The position numbers and the translations under genes are program-made. The notes under the pieces were generated by a model that did not search any database, was not told the origin of the DNA, and saw nothing but the letters and a program-made list of their open reading frames with translations. Positions 39,245 through 50,800 of a stretch of 64,000 bases of DNA are shown here, in pieces; the first letter of the stretch is position 1, and each line of letters begins with the position of its first letter. Source of the DNA: Telluria mixta (GTDB taxonomy: Bacteria; Pseudomonadota; Gammaproteobacteria; Burkholderiales; Burkholderiaceae_D); NCBI RefSeq assembly GCF_029223865.1, contig NZ_CP119520.1, positions 992,001 through 1,056,000 of the forward strand, given 5' to 3'.

Positions 39245-40425
39245 CAGGTCCCCTCCTTCGGCGCAGCCGGTGCAGGCTGGGTCGGCGCGACGGTGGCTGG
39301 ATTACGTGCGGGCGCTGCCGCGGCCGGCGCGCCGGCGGCGGGCGTCGTCGCCGGCGCCCGCACGGCTGGCGTTGTGGCCGGCGCGGCGGCCTGCGTTGCA
39401 GCCGGCGTACGCGCAGCAGCGGCCGGATTCGGGCGCGCGGGCGCGGCGCCGTTCGCGGCCGGCGCGACGGCCGGTGCCAGCGGTTGCGGCGGCAGCGGCA
39501 GCGGCGGCACGGGTTCCATGCGCGGCAGGTTCTTCTTCGACGTGGTGCCGGCGTTGGCCTTCGGCGCATCCGTGGCCGGGCGCGGCGGCAGCGGCTGGTC
39601 GGACATCACGATCAGCAGTTGGCGGTGGCGGTCGATGCCGGCCAGCGGCTGGCACACGACGCGGCCGAAGGCGCCCTGCGCCACGTTCTCGACCTGGATC
39701 ACCTTGGCCACCGCGAGGCCGGCCGGGTAGACGCCGTCCAGGCCGGACGTCACGAGCACGTCGCCGACCTGGATGTCGGCGTTCGGCGCGACGAAGCGCA
39801 GGTCGAGAAGACCCGACTGGCCGCGGCCATACGCGACGCTGCGCAGGCCGTTGCGCAGCACCTGCACGGGGATCGCCTGCTCCTTGTCGGTGAGGAGCGT
39901 GACTTCGGACGTGAACGGGAACACGCGCGTGACCTGGCCGACGACGCCGGCGTTGTCGATCACGGGCAGGCCGAGCTTGACGCCGTTGCGGGTGCCGCGG
40001 TCGAGCACCACGCGGCGCGTGGACGGATCGCGCGCGTCGTACAGGATCTCGCTCATCATCGAATGCACGGGCAGGTGCTCGCGCGCATCCATCAGGCGGC
40101 GCAGCTGCGTGTTCTCGGCCATCTGGAGCTGCGCCTGCTGCATGGCCTGGGCCATCGCGACCTGCTGGCTCTTCAGGTCGCGCACTTCCTTCTGCAGCGC
40201 GGAGATCGAGGAAAAATACGTGCCCATGTTGGCCAGCGCGTCACGCGGGGCCAGGGCAGCCATCTGGAACGGGTACAGGACCGTTGCCGCCACCTGGCGC
40301 ACGGCGGTGAGCGCGTGCAGGCGGGCGTCGACCACGAGCAGCGCGATCGACAGGAGAGCGAACACGGTCACCTTGACCCTTGCGGGGGCGCCTTGCTTGA
40401 ACAGCGGCGGAGGACTGTATTCCAT
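39244..40425 (-). CDS. mreC: Rod shape-determining protein MreC
   Basis: MreC is a periplasmic scaffold that activates the PBP2-RodA pair. The 393-residue protein has a short N-terminal tail (MEYSPPPLFKQG), one membrane helix (about 22-38), a coiled coil (about 65-110, SALQKEVRDLKSQQ) and the paired beta-barrel core (about 120-275). It continues in an unusual tail of about 110 residues made almost only of Ala, Pro, Thr and Arg. The ATG at 40425 is the conserved start; a TTG at 40434 is unlikely. Confidence 0.93.
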   Translation of the reverse strand: MEYSPPPLFKQGAPARVKVTVFALLSIALLVVDARLHALTAVRQVAATVLYPFQMAALAPRDALANMGTYFSSISALQKEVRDLKSQQVAMAQAMQQAQLQMAENTQLRRLMDAREHLPVHSMMSEILYDARDPSTRRVVLDRGTRNGVKLGLPVIDNAGVVGQVTRVFPFTSEVTLLTDKEQAIPVQVLRNGLRSVAYGRGQSGLLDLRFVAPNADIQVGDVLVTSGLDGVYPAGLAVAKVIQVENVAQGAFGRVVCQPLAGIDRHRQLLIVMSDQPLPPRPATDAPKANAGTTSKKNLPRMEPVPPLPLPPQPLAPAVAPAANGAAPARPNPAAAARTPAATQAAAPATTPAVRAPATTPAAGAPAAAAPARNPATVAPTQPAPAAPKEGT

Positions 40426-40588
40426 GACTTCCAATAATGCGGGCGACCGGCGCCCGCGTCAATCCAGACGCCCGGCGCGGGGTTGCGGCAGACGGGCGAC
40501 ACCAAACGCGGGCAGCGCGTGCAACGTGGAGCGTCCCCGCAGGATCGCCGGAACGGTCACACGCCCTATCCGCGCAGCCACGGCCGGG

Positions 40589-41938
<1,350 letters not shown>

Positions 41939-42238
41939 ATGTCCCTGACACTTTCAGACGTAAAACGGATCGCCAACCTGGCCCAGCTCGACATGGATGA
42001 AGCCCATGCCGAAATCGCCTTGAACGAGCTGAACGGGATCTTCGCCCTCGCCGACCAGTTGCAGGCCGTCGACACCACGGGTGTTGCGCCGTTGTCGCAA
42101 CCGCTGGCCAGCGTGCTCGCCCTGCCCCTGCGCCTGCGCGAGGACGTGGTGACGGAAGACAACCACCGCGACGACTACCAGGCCCCGGCCCCGAAAACCC
42201 AGGACGGCCTGTACCTGGTGCCGAAAGTCATCGAATAA
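41939..42238 (+). CDS. gatC: Aspartyl/glutamyl-tRNA amidotransferase subunit C
   Basis: GatC stabilises the GatA-GatB complex that converts Glu-tRNA(Gln) or Asp-tRNA(Asn) to the amide form. The 99-residue protein has the family start ([19 protein letters not shown]) and end ([26 protein letters not shown]). The ATG at 41939 lies just after a terminator-like hairpin and lacks a clear ribosome-binding site. gatA follows after 22 bases. Confidence 0.94.
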   Translation: MSLTLSDVKRIANLAQLDMDEAHAEIALNELNGIFALADQLQAVDTTGVAPLSQPLASVLALPLRLREDVVTEDNHRDDYQAPAPKTQDGLYLVPKVIE

Positions 42239-42260
42239 CCCGCTGCGAACGTCGACCATC

Positions 42261-43739
42261 ATGATGCATCAAAAAACCATCAAGGAGCTGTCCGCGCTCC
42301 TGCACTCGAAACAAGTCTCGGCGACGGAGCTGACCCGGCACTACCTCGACCGCATCGCCGCCAGCCAGCATAACGCGTTCCTGGATGTAAATCCGGAACT
42401 GTCGCTGGCGCAAGCCAAGGCCGCCGATGCGCGCATCGCGGCAGGCAATGCCGGCCCGCTGACCGGTATTCCGATTGCCCACAAGGACATCTTCGTCACG
42501 CAGGGCTGGCGCTCGACCGCGGCCTCGAAGATGCTGGGCAACTACACCAGCCCGTTCGACGCGACCGTCGTCACGAAATTCGCCGACGCCGGCATGGTCA
42601 CGCTCGGCAAGCTGAACTGCGACGAATTCGCGATGGGCTCGTCGAACGAGAACTCGGCATTCGGCGCCGTCAAGAATCCGTGGGACGCGCTGGCCGTGCC
42701 GGGCGGCTCGTCGGGTGGCTCGGCCGCCGCGATCGCCGCGCGCCTGGCGCCTGCCGCGACCGGCACCGACACCGGTGGCTCGATCCGCCAGCCGGCCGCG
42801 TTCTGCGGCATCACCGGCATCAAGCCGACGTACGGCCGCGTGTCGCGCTTCGGCATGATCGCGTTCGCCTCGTCGCTCGACCAGGGCGGCCCGATGGCCC
42901 GCACGGCCGAGGACTGCGCCCTGCTGCTGAACGACATGGTCGGCTTCGACGAGCGCGACTCGACGAGCCTCACAGCCGAGCAAGGCAATGCCCGCGAAGA
43001 TTTTACGCGCGACCTGAACGCACCGTTGACCGGCCTGCGCATCGGCGTGCCGAAGGAATACTTCGGTGAAGGCCTGGCAAGCGACGTCGAGCAGGCCGTG
43101 CGCGCCGCGCTGGACGAATTCGTGAAGCTGGGCGCGACGCTGGTCGAGATCTCGCTGCCGAAGACGTCGCTGTCGATCCCCGTCTACTACATCATTGCGC
43201 CGGCGGAAGCCTCGTCGAACCTGTCGCGCTTCGACGGCGTGCGCTACGGCTACCGCGCCCCGGAGTACACGGACCTGCAGGACATGTACAAGAAGACGCG
43301 CGCACAGGGCTTCGGCAAGGAAGTCCAGCGCCGCATCATGGTCGGCACGTACGTGCTGTGCCACGGCTACTACGACGCGTACTACGTGCAGGCGCAAAAG
43401 ATCCGCCGCCTGATCGCCGACGACTTCCAGGCCGCGTTCCGCGACAAGTGCGACGTGATCATGGGCCCGGTGGCCCCGAGCGTCGCGTGGGACCTGGGTT
43501 CCAAGGCGAACGACCCGGTGGCAAACTACCTGGCCGACATCTTCACCTTGTCGACCAGCCTCGCCGGCCTGCCCGGCATGTCGATCCCGGTCGGCTTCGG
43601 CCAGGGTGAAAAGAACGGCAAGCGCCCGGTCGGCCTGCAAATCATCGGCAATTATTTCGCCGAGGCGAAGCTGCTGAACATCGCGCACCAGTACCAGCAA
43701 GCCACGGATTGGCATACGCGCGCGCCCGAAGGCGTTTGA
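42261..43739 (+). CDS. gatA: Aspartyl/glutamyl-tRNA amidotransferase subunit A
   Basis: GatA releases ammonia from glutamine for the tRNA amidation. The 492-residue amidase-signature enzyme has the catalytic Lys in IPIAHKDIF (near 76), the cis-Ser in [10 protein letters not shown] (near 152) and the nucleophile Ser in [12 protein letters not shown] (near 176), a complete Ser-cisSer-Lys triad. ATG codons at 42261 and 42264 are both possible. gatB follows after 26 bases with GAGAGAA as ribosome-binding site. Confidence 0.96.
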   Translation: MMHQKTIKELSALLHSKQVSATELTRHYLDRIAASQHNAFLDVNPELSLAQAKAADARIAAGNAGPLTGIPIAHKDIFVTQGWRSTAASKMLGNYTSPFDATVVTKFADAGMVTLGKLNCDEFAMGSSNENSAFGAVKNPWDALAVPGGSSGGSAAAIAARLAPAATGTDTGGSIRQPAAFCGITGIKPTYGRVSRFGMIAFASSLDQGGPMARTAEDCALLLNDMVGFDERDSTSLTAEQGNAREDFTRDLNAPLTGLRIGVPKEYFGEGLASDVEQAVRAALDEFVKLGATLVEISLPKTSLSIPVYYIIAPAEASSNLSRFDGVRYGYRAPEYTDLQDMYKKTRAQGFGKEVQRRIMVGTYVLCHGYYDAYYVQAQKIRRLIADDFQAAFRDKCDVIMGPVAPSVAWDLGSKANDPVANYLADIFTLSTSLAGLPGMSIPVGFGQGEKNGKRPVGLQIIGNYFAEAKLLNIAHQYQQATDWHTRAPEGV

Positions 43740-43765
43740 CGCACTGACATACAAGAGAGAACACC

Positions 43766-45226
43766 ATGCAATGGGAAGTCGTCATCGGTCTTGAGAACCA
43801 CGTCCAGCTCACGACCAACTCCAAAATCTTCAGCGGCAGCTCGATCAGGTTCGGCGCCGAGCCGAACACGCAGGCGAGCCCCGTCGACCTGGCGCTGCCG
43901 GGCGTGCTGCCCGTGATGAACAAGGGCGCCGTCGAACGCGCCATCCGCTTCGGCCTCGCGGTCGGCGCCAAGATCGCGCCGCAATCCGTCTTCGCGCGCA
44001 AGAACTACTTTTATCCCGACCTGCCGAAGGGTTACCAGATCAGCCAGTTCGAAGACCCGGTCGTGCAGGGCGGCAGCCTCACGTTCGCGTTCGAGAAGGA
44101 TGGCAAGCTGGAGACGAAGACCGTCAACCTGACCCGTGCCCACCTCGAGGAAGACGCCGGCAAGTCGCTGCACGAGGATTACCACGGCATGAGCGGCATC
44201 GACCTGAACCGCGCCGGCACGCCGCTGCTGGAGATCGTCTCCGAGCCGGAAATCCGCAGCGCCGCCGAAGCCGTCGCCTATGCGAAGGCGCTGCACGGCC
44301 TCGTGATGTGGCTCGGCGTCTGCGACGGCAACATGCAGGAAGGCTCGTTCCGCTGCGACGTCAACGTGTCGGTACGCCCCGTCGGCCAGAAGGAATTCGG
44401 CACGCGCTGCGAGATCAAGAACCTGAACTCGTTCCGCTTCATCGAAGAAGCGGTGAATTACGAGGTGCGCCGCCAGATCGAACTGATCGAGGACGGCGGC
44501 AAGGTCGTGCAGGCGACGCGCCTGTGGGACCCGGACCGCAAGGAAACGCGCCAGATGCGCAGCAAGGAAGACGCGCAGGACTACCGCTACTTCCCCGACC
44601 CCGACCTGCCGCCGCTCGCGATCTCGCAGGAGTGGATCGACCGCGTGAAAGCCGGCATGCCGGAACTGCCGGCCGCGATGCGCGAGCGCTTCATCCGCGA
44701 CTACGGCCTGCCCGAGTACGACGCGCTGATCCTGACGTCGTCGCAGGCGATGGCGACCTACTACGAAGCCGTCGTCGCGAAGGCCGGCAAGGACAACGCC
44801 AAGGCGGCCGCGAACTGGCTGATGGGTGACGTGTCGTCCGCGCTGAACCGCGCCGACGTCGCCATCGAGAACTCGCCGGTCGAAGCGTCGCAACTGGCCC
44901 TGCTGCTGAAGCGCATCGCCGACGGCACGATCTCGAACAACGCGGGCAAGAAGGTCTTCAGCCTGATGTGGGAAGCGCAGTCGGGTGACGAGAACCTGGC
45001 CGACGCGATCATCGAGCGCGAGGGCCTGAAGCAGATCTCGGACACGGGCGCGCTGGAAGCGATCGTCGACGAGGTCCTGGCCAACAACGCGAAATCGGTC
45101 GAGCAGTACAAGGCCGGCAAGGAAGCCGCGATCAACGCGCTGATCGGCCAATGCATGAAGGCGTCGAAGGGCAAGGCGAATCCGGCGCAGGTTACCGAGC
45201 TGCTGAAGAAGAAGCTGGCGGCCTGA
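43766..45226 (+). CDS. gatB: Aspartyl/glutamyl-tRNA amidotransferase subunit B
   Basis: GatB phosphorylates the mischarged aminoacyl-tRNA and passes ammonia to it. The 486-residue protein begins [15 protein letters not shown] and has [10 protein letters not shown] near 88, the [16 protein letters not shown] segment near 148, and the C-terminal Yqey/tail domain ending [10 protein letters not shown]. Length fits the family. A strong terminator follows 21 bases after the stop and ends the gatCAB operon. Confidence 0.96.
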   Translation: MQWEVVIGLENHVQLTTNSKIFSGSSIRFGAEPNTQASPVDLALPGVLPVMNKGAVERAIRFGLAVGAKIAPQSVFARKNYFYPDLPKGYQISQFEDPVVQGGSLTFAFEKDGKLETKTVNLTRAHLEEDAGKSLHEDYHGMSGIDLNRAGTPLLEIVSEPEIRSAAEAVAYAKALHGLVMWLGVCDGNMQEGSFRCDVNVSVRPVGQKEFGTRCEIKNLNSFRFIEEAVNYEVRRQIELIEDGGKVVQATRLWDPDRKETRQMRSKEDAQDYRYFPDPDLPPLAISQEWIDRVKAGMPELPAAMRERFIRDYGLPEYDALILTSSQAMATYYEAVVAKAGKDNAKAAANWLMGDVSSALNRADVAIENSPVEASQLALLLKRIADGTISNNAGKKVFSLMWEAQSGDENLADAIIEREGLKQISDTGALEAIVDEVLANNAKSVEQYKAGKEAAINALIGQCMKASKGKANPAQVTELLKKKLAA

Positions 45227-45241
45227 GTCCTGGCACGCCCC

Positions 45242-45270
45242 AAAAAACCGGAGCACACTCCGGTTTTTTT
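45242..45270 (+). terminator. Rho-independent terminator after gatB
   Basis: CCGGAG (45248-45253) pairs with CTCCGG (45258-45263) around CACA. It is followed by seven T and preceded by six A, which extends the stem and could end transcription from both sides. Confidence 0.9.
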
Positions 45271-45289
45271 ACGTCTGCACTATTGCCCC

Positions 45290-45516
45290 AATTCGGGGTC
45301 AGAGCACATTTCCGCGCAAATTCGGGGTCAGAGCACATTTCGGATCAATGTCTTTACGAAACCGAACCACCCATCCCCGCAGACAGCATCGACGTGTCGA
45401 TCGCTGTGCAGCAGAACCGGCAAGCGGCCCTCGCCGTAAAACTTGCTCCAAGGATGGTGCACAAAAAAGTGCTCTGACCCCGAATTTCACCGAAAAAGTG
45501 CTCTGACCCCGAATTT
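45290..45516. repeat. MITE-like element with doubled terminal inverted repeats
   Basis: Two direct copies of AATTCGGGGTCAGAGCACAT (45290-45311 and 45319-45340) face two inverted copies (45464-45487 and 45493-45516) across 123 bases of unique sequence. The total is 227 bases, and the right end touches the stop codon of the ABC permease gene. The GGGGTCAGAGC motif is one I associate with IS200-like REP-associated transposases in related bacteria; this link is from memory. The centre has short open frames on the minus strand but no recognisable transposase, so it looks like a non-autonomous or decayed unit. Confidence 0.7.
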
Positions 45517-46735
45517 ATTCGTAGCGGAGCGCGTCGATCGGGTCCAGGCGCGCCGCCTGGCTGGCCGGTACGACGCCGAACACGACGCCCACGCCGCCCG
45601 AGAACAGCACGGACAGCGCCACCGCCCACCATGGCACCACGGCCGGCGGGAAGTCGGGGATCATGGCGGCAATCCCTGCTCCCAGCGCGTAGCCGATCAC
45701 GAGGCCCAGCAGGCCGCCCAGCAGCGACAGGGTGACGGCCTCGATCAGGAACTGCATCAGGATGTCGCGGCTGCGCGCGCCGATCGCCTTGCAGATGCCG
45801 ATCTCGCGCGTGCGCTCCTTCACCGACACCAGCATGATGTTCATGATGCCGATGCCGCCCACCAGCAGCGCGATGCCGACCACGCCGCCCATCACGAGCG
45901 TCACCGTGCCGCTCAGCTTCTCGAACGATTTCGCGATCTGGTCCGCCGATTCGATCTCGAAATCATCGGTGTCGTCGGGCTTGAGGCGATGCGCCTGCCG
46001 CATCACCATGCGGATGTGGCTGCGCGTCGCGTCCAGCCGGCCCAGGTCGCGCACGGCGACCGTGATCTGCAGCTGCGGGCGCGTGTTGTTGCCGATGATG
46101 CTCTGCCCCGTCTTGAACGGGATGATCATGTAGTTGTCCTGGGACATACCGAAGATCTCGCCCCGCTTTTCCATCACGCCGACGATCTTGAACCACTCGT
46201 TCGCGTACAGGACGAATTGCCCGACCGGATTCGGCGGCAGGTGCAGGTCCTCGATCAGCTTCTCGCCGATGACGGCCACGCGGCGCGCGCCGGCGTCGTC
46301 GGAGTCGCTGATGAACCGCCCCAGGCGCGCGTAGCGGCCGTTCACTTCCTGGTAGCTGGCCGTCGTGGCGAACACCTGCGCCGTCGCCGACATGCCCGTG
46401 AAGCGCACCTCGGAAAAGCCGGGCGCGAAGACGGGACTGAGGTTGCGGATGCCGTCCACGCGCAGGCGCAGCTGCTCCACGTCGTCGAAGCGCAGGTAGT
46501 TCACCTTGCCGCGCATGACGTCCTTGAACTCATTGTGCGGCCGCACCGTCAGGCCGTTGCCGCCCAGTCCTTCGAACTGGTCGGTGACGCTTTTCGACAG
46601 GCCCTGGATCAGCGAGATCACGGTGATCACCGACGCCACCCCGATGATGATGCCCAGCGACGTGAGGAAGCTGCGCAGCCGGTGGGCGCGGATCGATGCC
46701 AGCGCCGAGCGCAGGCTTTCGAGGAACAGGTTCAT
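45515..46735 (-). CDS. MacB-type ABC transporter permease
   Basis: The 406-residue protein has the MacB/FtsX topology: an N-terminal membrane helix ([21 protein letters not shown], about 24-44), a large periplasmic domain (about 45-280), and three C-terminal helices (about 285-310, 330-360, 370-395), ending DPIDALRYE. Members export peptides, lipoproteins or antibiotics by a mechanotransmission cycle. It forms an operon with the ATPase (4-base overlap) and the periplasmic adaptor upstream. No TolC-like gene is in the window. Confidence 0.9.
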   Translation of the reverse strand: MNLFLESLRSALASIRAHRLRSFLTSLGIIIGVASVITVISLIQGLSKSVTDQFEGLGGNGLTVRPHNEFKDVMRGKVNYLRFDDVEQLRLRVDGIRNLSPVFAPGFSEVRFTGMSATAQVFATTASYQEVNGRYARLGRFISDSDDAGARRVAVIGEKLIEDLHLPPNPVGQFVLYANEWFKIVGVMEKRGEIFGMSQDNYMIIPFKTGQSIIGNNTRPQLQITVAVRDLGRLDATRSHIRMVMRQAHRLKPDDTDDFEIESADQIAKSFEKLSGTVTLVMGGVVGIALLVGGIGIMNIMLVSVKERTREIGICKAIGARSRDILMQFLIEAVTLSLLGGLLGLVIGYALGAGIAAMIPDFPPAVVPWWAVALSVLFSGGVGVVFGVVPASQAARLDPIDALRYE

Positions 46736-47424
46736 GCCGCGTTCTCCGCATCATTCCTCGTGTCCGACACGATCCGCCCGTCGCGCAACCGCACGACGCG
46801 CCGGCACTGCGCCGCGATCTCGGGCTCGTGCGTCACCATGACGACCGTCTGCCCGCCCGCATGCAGTTCGCGGATCAGGGCCAGGATCTCCTCGCTGGTG
46901 GCCGAATCGAGGTTCCCCGTCGGTTCGTCGGCCAGCAGGATGGAGGGCTTGCCCACGAGCGCCCGGGCGATCGCGACGCGCTGGCGCTGGCCGCCCGACA
47001 GTTCGTTGGGCCGGTGGTGCAGCCGCCCGCCCAGGCCCACGCGCTGCAAGGCCTGCTCCGCCAGCGCGAGACGTTCCTTCAGCGGGATGCCGCGATAAAT
47101 CAGCGGCTGCGCCACGTTGTCGAGCGCACTCGCGCGCGGCAGCAGGTGAAAGCTCTGGAAGATGAAGCCGATCTCCTCGTTGCGCACGCGCGCCAGCTCG
47201 TCGCCCGACATCGTCGCGACCTCGCGCCCGTTGAGCCAGTACGCGCCGCTGCTGGGCCGGTCCAGGCACCCGACGATGTTCATCATGGTCGACTTGCCGG
47301 AGCCGGACGCGCCGATGAACGCGACGAACTCGTTGGCCCGGATGTGCAGGTCGACGCCCTGCAGCGCGTGTACGGTCTGGTCGCCCATCGTGTACTGCCG
47401 CGTCACGCCTTCCAGGCGGATCAC
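46732..47424 (-). CDS. MacB-type ABC transporter ATP-binding protein
   Basis: The 230-residue ATPase has Walker [10 protein letters not shown] (near 40), Q-loop FQSFHLLPR, signature [15 protein letters not shown] near 140, Walker [13 protein letters not shown] near 162 and the H-loop [10 protein letters not shown]. It belongs to the MacB/LolD family. The start is GTG at 47424, overlapping the adaptor stop (GTGA), while its own stop overlaps the permease ATG. ATPase and permease are separate proteins here, unlike the fused E. coli MacB. Confidence 0.93.
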   Translation of the reverse strand: MIRLEGVTRQYTMGDQTVHALQGVDLHIRANEFVAFIGASGSGKSTMMNIVGCLDRPSSGAYWLNGREVATMSGDELARVRNEEIGFIFQSFHLLPRASALDNVAQPLIYRGIPLKERLALAEQALQRVGLGGRLHHRPNELSGGQRQRVAIARALVGKPSILLADEPTGNLDSATSEEILALIRELHAGGQTVVMVTHEPEIAAQCRRVVRLRDGRIVSDTRNDAENAA

Positions 47425-48629
47425 TGGTGCGCTCCTTCGGCCACTTTGACGTCCGCCTTCTTCGCCGTGACGGCATCGCCGTCGTGCAGCTCGCGCAGCA
47501 GGCGCGCCGGGCCCACGGCGATCGTCTGGCCGGCGGCCACGCCCTTCGTCACTTCCTGGTTGGCGTCGTCCGACAGGCCCAGTTCCACCGTCGTCTTTTT
47601 CACCTTCCCGTCCTGCACGACGAACACGTAGCTGGTGTTCTTCACCTTGTCCTTCGCGCCCGGGATTTCCTCGCTCAGCACGGCCTGGATCGGCACCGCG
47701 GCCCGCGCGGCACCGTTGCCGACGACGATCTCGACGCGGCACGTCATCCCCGAACGCAGCGCGAGCTTCGCGTCGTCCAGGCGCAGCTTGACGACATAGC
47801 TGCGGCCCTGGGCCTGCGCGCCGAGGACGGTCTTCGGCGCCATCGCCACGCTTTCCACGCGGCCCGTCACCGGCTGGTCGGGGAACGCGGCCGGGAACAC
47901 CCTGGCCTGCTGGCCGACGCCCACGCGCGCGATGTCCGCTTCGTCCACGTTCACCTCGGCCATGATGGAACCGACGTCGGCGATCGTCATCAGCGACGAT
48001 CCCGCGATGCCGGTCGCGCTGGCGACGGCCGTCTCGCCGATCTTGATCGGCACCGCCGTCACGGTGCCGTCGATGGGCGCGCGCACCTCGGTCTTGGCCA
48101 GATGCTCGCGCGCCTGCGACAGCAGCGCGCTGGCCTGCTCGAGGGTCTCGCGGCTGGCGCGCAGCTCGACCCTGGCGAGATCGACCTGGTGCACGGCGTC
48201 GTCGTACTTCGAGATGTCGATGTACTTCGCCTTGTACAGCAGGCCCGTGCGGTCCAGGTTGCGCTGCTGGTTCGCGAGGTTGATCTGGGCGCGCTCGATC
48301 GCGATGGCGGCGTTGCGCCGGTTCGCTTCCTGCTGCGCCACTTCGGCCAGGTACACGGTCGGATCGAGCTTCAGCAGGATCTGCCCGCGCTCGACGCGGT
48401 CGCCCTCCTTCACCAGCACGCCGGCCACCTTGCCGATGACCTCCGCCGACAGCTGCACCTCCTGGCGGAACACGAGGTTGCCGGTGGCGAGGATCGACGG
48501 GTGGATGGCCAGCTTCTGCACGGTCGCCAGCTCGGCCTCGCGGCGCGTCTGCTTGCCCGCGAACTTCACCGCCACGGGGACGATGAAGAACGCCGCGACG
48601 ACGGCCGCGCCTATCAGTTTCTTCTTCAT
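47421..48629 (-). CDS. MacA/HlyD-type periplasmic adaptor of an ABC exporter
   Basis: The 402-residue protein has an N-terminal membrane anchor ([21 protein letters not shown], 3-23). A biotinyl-lipoyl-like segment ([22 protein letters not shown]) flanks an alpha-helical hairpin (about 95-190), with its second half [17 protein letters not shown] near 195 and the beta-barrel and membrane-proximal domains after. It should connect the inner-membrane ABC pump to an outer-membrane channel. The ATG at 48629 (MKKKLIG) is preferred over upstream codons. It starts 4 bases after the Yip1 gene. Confidence 0.9.
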   Translation of the reverse strand: MKKKLIGAAVVAAFFIVPVAVKFAGKQTRREAELATVQKLAIHPSILATGNLVFRQEVQLSAEVIGKVAGVLVKEGDRVERGQILLKLDPTVYLAEVAQQEANRRNAAIAIERAQINLANQQRNLDRTGLLYKAKYIDISKYDDAVHQVDLARVELRASRETLEQASALLSQAREHLAKTEVRAPIDGTVTAVPIKIGETAVASATGIAGSSLMTIADVGSIMAEVNVDEADIARVGVGQQARVFPAAFPDQPVTGRVESVAMAPKTVLGAQAQGRSYVVKLRLDDAKLALRSGMTCRVEIVVGNGAARAAVPIQAVLSEEIPGAKDKVKNTSYVFVVQDGKVKKTTVELGLSDDANQEVTKGVAAGQTIAVGPARLLRELHDGDAVTAKKADVKVAEGAHQ

Positions 48630-48633
48630 GCGC

Positions 48634-49329
48634 TTATCCGAGGAAGGCGATTTTCGCGGCCCAGATACCATAGACGACAGCGTACGGCAGCACGGCGACC
48701 GTCACGCAGGCGGCGGTCGAGCGCCCCGTCCAGGCCTTCAGGCCGAGCACGGCCAGCGCGATGGACCACACCGACGTCAGGTCGAGATTGGTGGCGAAGC
48801 CGAACCACGGGCTGGACATGGGCACGTGCAGCAGCAGGTAGTTGAGCGACACCATGTTCATGTCTTCCGGGGCCAGGCGTCCGCCCGACGTCAGGATCTG
48901 CAGCACCGACAGGGGCACCGTCAACAGGCGCGGGATGCTGGTCCAGACGGCGAAGCCGAACCACTTGCCGTAGCCGATGCCGGTGCCCATCGCCTTGCCC
49001 GCCAACAGGTAGTACAACGCCACGACGGCGCAGATGAGCGGCGTGCCCAGCACGGCGCCGGCGCCCGAACTCCACATCATCGTCTTCGGCGTCAGGAACT
49101 GCGCCATCGCGGCCCGGGCTTCCGGTTTCATGGGCCCCTGCGCCGCCATCATGTGCTCGCGGAACCAGGCGAAATCGAGGCTCGACACGTACCAGCAGCT
49201 GACGGCCAGCGTCATCAGGATCAGGACCAGCAACGGGATGAAGGGGCGCGGCTTGTCCTTCAGCCGCGCGAAGGTAGGCGAAGGGGCGAGGATGACGTTT
49301 CCGATGTCGAAGAGCGGCTGCGTGGCCAT
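48634..49329 (-). CDS. Yip1-domain membrane protein
   Basis: The 231-residue protein has five predicted membrane helices (about 28-48, 88-110, 128-150, 178-200, 208-228) and the Yip1 family pattern, starting IGNVILAPSPTFARLKDKPRP. Its role in bacteria is unknown. It is the first gene of the operon with the MacAB-type exporter, 4 bases before the adaptor, so it may assist that pump. CAGGGAG precedes the ATG. Confidence 0.8.
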   Translation of the reverse strand: MATQPLFDIGNVILAPSPTFARLKDKPRPFIPLLVLILMTLAVSCWYVSSLDFAWFREHMMAAQGPMKPEARAAMAQFLTPKTMMWSSGAGAVLGTPLICAVVALYYLLAGKAMGTGIGYGKWFGFAVWTSIPRLLTVPLSVLQILTSGGRLAPEDMNMVSLNYLLLHVPMSSPWFGFATNLDLTSVWSIALAVLGLKAWTGRSTAACVTVAVLPYAVVYGIWAAKIAFLG

Positions 49330-49459
49330 GAGTGACTCCCTGGTTATTGTGACCAGGTAGCACCTGCTACCCGGTGCCCAGCAGTCTAGGATATTTACGC
49401 CACGGAAAACTCACCAATTGTCATGACCGGATGGCCACGCCCGAATTTATACGCGGCGT

Positions 49460-50041
49460 TTACATCGCTTGCAGCAGCGCCAGCGCCTGCGTGCGCGCCG
49501 CGGCCCGCAGCGAGCCGCGCAGCGCCGCATCGTCCGTCGTCCGCGCCAGCACCATGCCGCCCACGCACAGCGCGACGATGGCCTGCGCGCGCTGCTCGCC
49601 GTCGGCTTCATGCTTGAGCGCGCCCGCGTACACGTGCACGAGATTGCGGATCAGCTGCGTGTACGCCTTCTGCGGCGACAGCCCCGCGCGGGCCACGTCG
49701 CCCGGCAATGCATACAGCGGACAATGCGCCTCGATGTTGTCGAACACCTCGTCGCTCAGGTAGATGTCGACCAGCATGCGCGCCAGTTCGCGCGGCGCGG
49801 GCGGCGGCGTGTCCTTGAAATCGGGCTTGAACGGATTGCACGTACTGAAGCTGGCGACGGCCGCCGCGTACAAATCGTCCTTGCTGTCGAAATGGTGATA
49901 GAAGCCGCCGCGCGTGAGGCCGGCCTCGGACATCACGCGGTCGATCGACACCTGCTCGAAGCCATGGCGGTTGAACAGCCGGCGCGCCGCATGCACGATG
50001 CGTTCGCGGGTCTGGGCCTTGTGTTCGCTACTGTAGGGCAT
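49460..50041 (-). CDS. TetR/AcrR family transcriptional regulator
   Basis: The 193-residue protein has an N-terminal TetR helix-turn-helix (RERIVHAARRLFNRHGFEQV, then AGLTRGGFYHHFDSKDDLY, about 12-58) and a C-terminal ligand-binding domain of the type seen in the AcrR/NemR group, with a Cys at TCNPF and another at EAHCPLY. GGAG lies 7 bases before the ATG at 50041. It diverges from the glutathione S-transferase gene across 107 bases containing a palindrome and probably represses both. Confidence 0.87.
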   Translation of the reverse strand: MPYSSEHKAQTRERIVHAARRLFNRHGFEQVSIDRVMSEAGLTRGGFYHHFDSKDDLYAAAVASFSTCNPFKPDFKDTPPPAPRELARMLVDIYLSDEVFDNIEAHCPLYALPGDVARAGLSPQKAYTQLIRNLVHVYAGALKHEADGEQRAQAIVALCVGGMVLARTTDDAALRGSLRAAARTQALALLQAM

Positions 50042-50084
50042 CACGGTTCTCCTTTCGAGAGCGGCATTATGCGCGTATTCACAT

Positions 50085-50100
50085 TATGTTCTTGAACATA
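50085..50100. promoter_or_regulatory. Palindromic operator between tetR-type gene and GST gene
   Basis: TATGTTC TT GAACATA is a perfect 16-base dyad midway between the two divergent starts. Its size and place are typical for TetR-family operators. It lies 49 bases upstream of the GST start. Confidence 0.6.
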
Positions 50101-50148
50101 TTATGTGGCCGCGTATTCTGGTCTCCATTCCCCCCAAGGAGACGACAC

Positions 50149-50799
50149 ATGTACACCCTGACCACCTTCCGTTCGGTTCCCTCGTTTGCCGTGGGCCACG
50201 TGCGCGACCTGCGCGTGCGCTGGGCCCTCGAGGAAGCGGGCCAGCCCTACGACCTGCGCCTGATCGGTTTCGAGGACAAGGAATCGCCCGCCTACCGCCG
50301 CGAGCAGCCGTTCGCCCAGGTGCCCGTGCTGCACGACGGCGACATGACGTTGTTCGAGACCGGCGCGATCCTGCTGCACCTGGGCGAGCGCCATCCCGTC
50401 CTGCTGCCGCACGACCCGGCCGCGCGTGCACAGGCGACGATGTGGATGTTCGCTGCCCTGAATTCGGTCGAGCCCTACGTGGGCAACCTTGCCAACCTCG
50501 TCGCGTTCTCCATGGACCAGCCGTGGGCCGAGGCGCAGCGCCCCGTGCTGGAAGAGATCGCGCTCAAGCGCCTGGGCCAGGTGGACGACTGGCTGGAAGG
50601 CCGCGATTTCCTCGCCGGCGATTTCAGCACGGCCGACATCCTCATGACGACCGTCGTGCGCCTGCTCGACGGCATGGGCTATGTCGAGCGCTTCGCCCGC
50701 CTGACGGCCTGGCGCGACCGCTGCACGGCGCGTCCCGCCTACCGCAAGGCGCTGGCGGCGCAGGTGGCGCAGTACGTCGTCGAGCCCGCAGCGGCCTGA
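50149..50799 (+). CDS. Glutathione S-transferase family protein
   Basis: The 216-residue protein has the N-terminal thioredoxin-like domain (about 1-85) with AQVPVLHDGDMTLFETGAIL, which includes the cis-Pro and the glutathione-binding Glu-Thr pair, and an all-alpha C-terminal domain with the FLAGDFSTADILM N-capping motif near 160. The exact reaction is not visible from sequence; detoxification of electrophiles is typical. AAGGAG precedes the ATG at 50149 by 9 bases; upstream codons in frame overlap the operator. It is probably controlled by the divergent TetR protein. Confidence 0.88.
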   Translation: MYTLTTFRSVPSFAVGHVRDLRVRWALEEAGQPYDLRLIGFEDKESPAYRREQPFAQVPVLHDGDMTLFETGAILLHLGERHPVLLPHDPAARAQATMWMFAALNSVEPYVGNLANLVAFSMDQPWAEAQRPVLEEIALKRLGQVDDWLEGRDFLAGDFSTADILMTTVVRLLDGMGYVERFARLTAWRDRCTARPAYRKALAAQVAQYVVEPAAA

Positions 50800-50800
50800 T

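Noticed and set aside
45299..45490. A small gene inside the 227-bp repeat element
   Set aside because: Mostly made of the terminal repeats; no recognisable protein, so kept only as part of the element.
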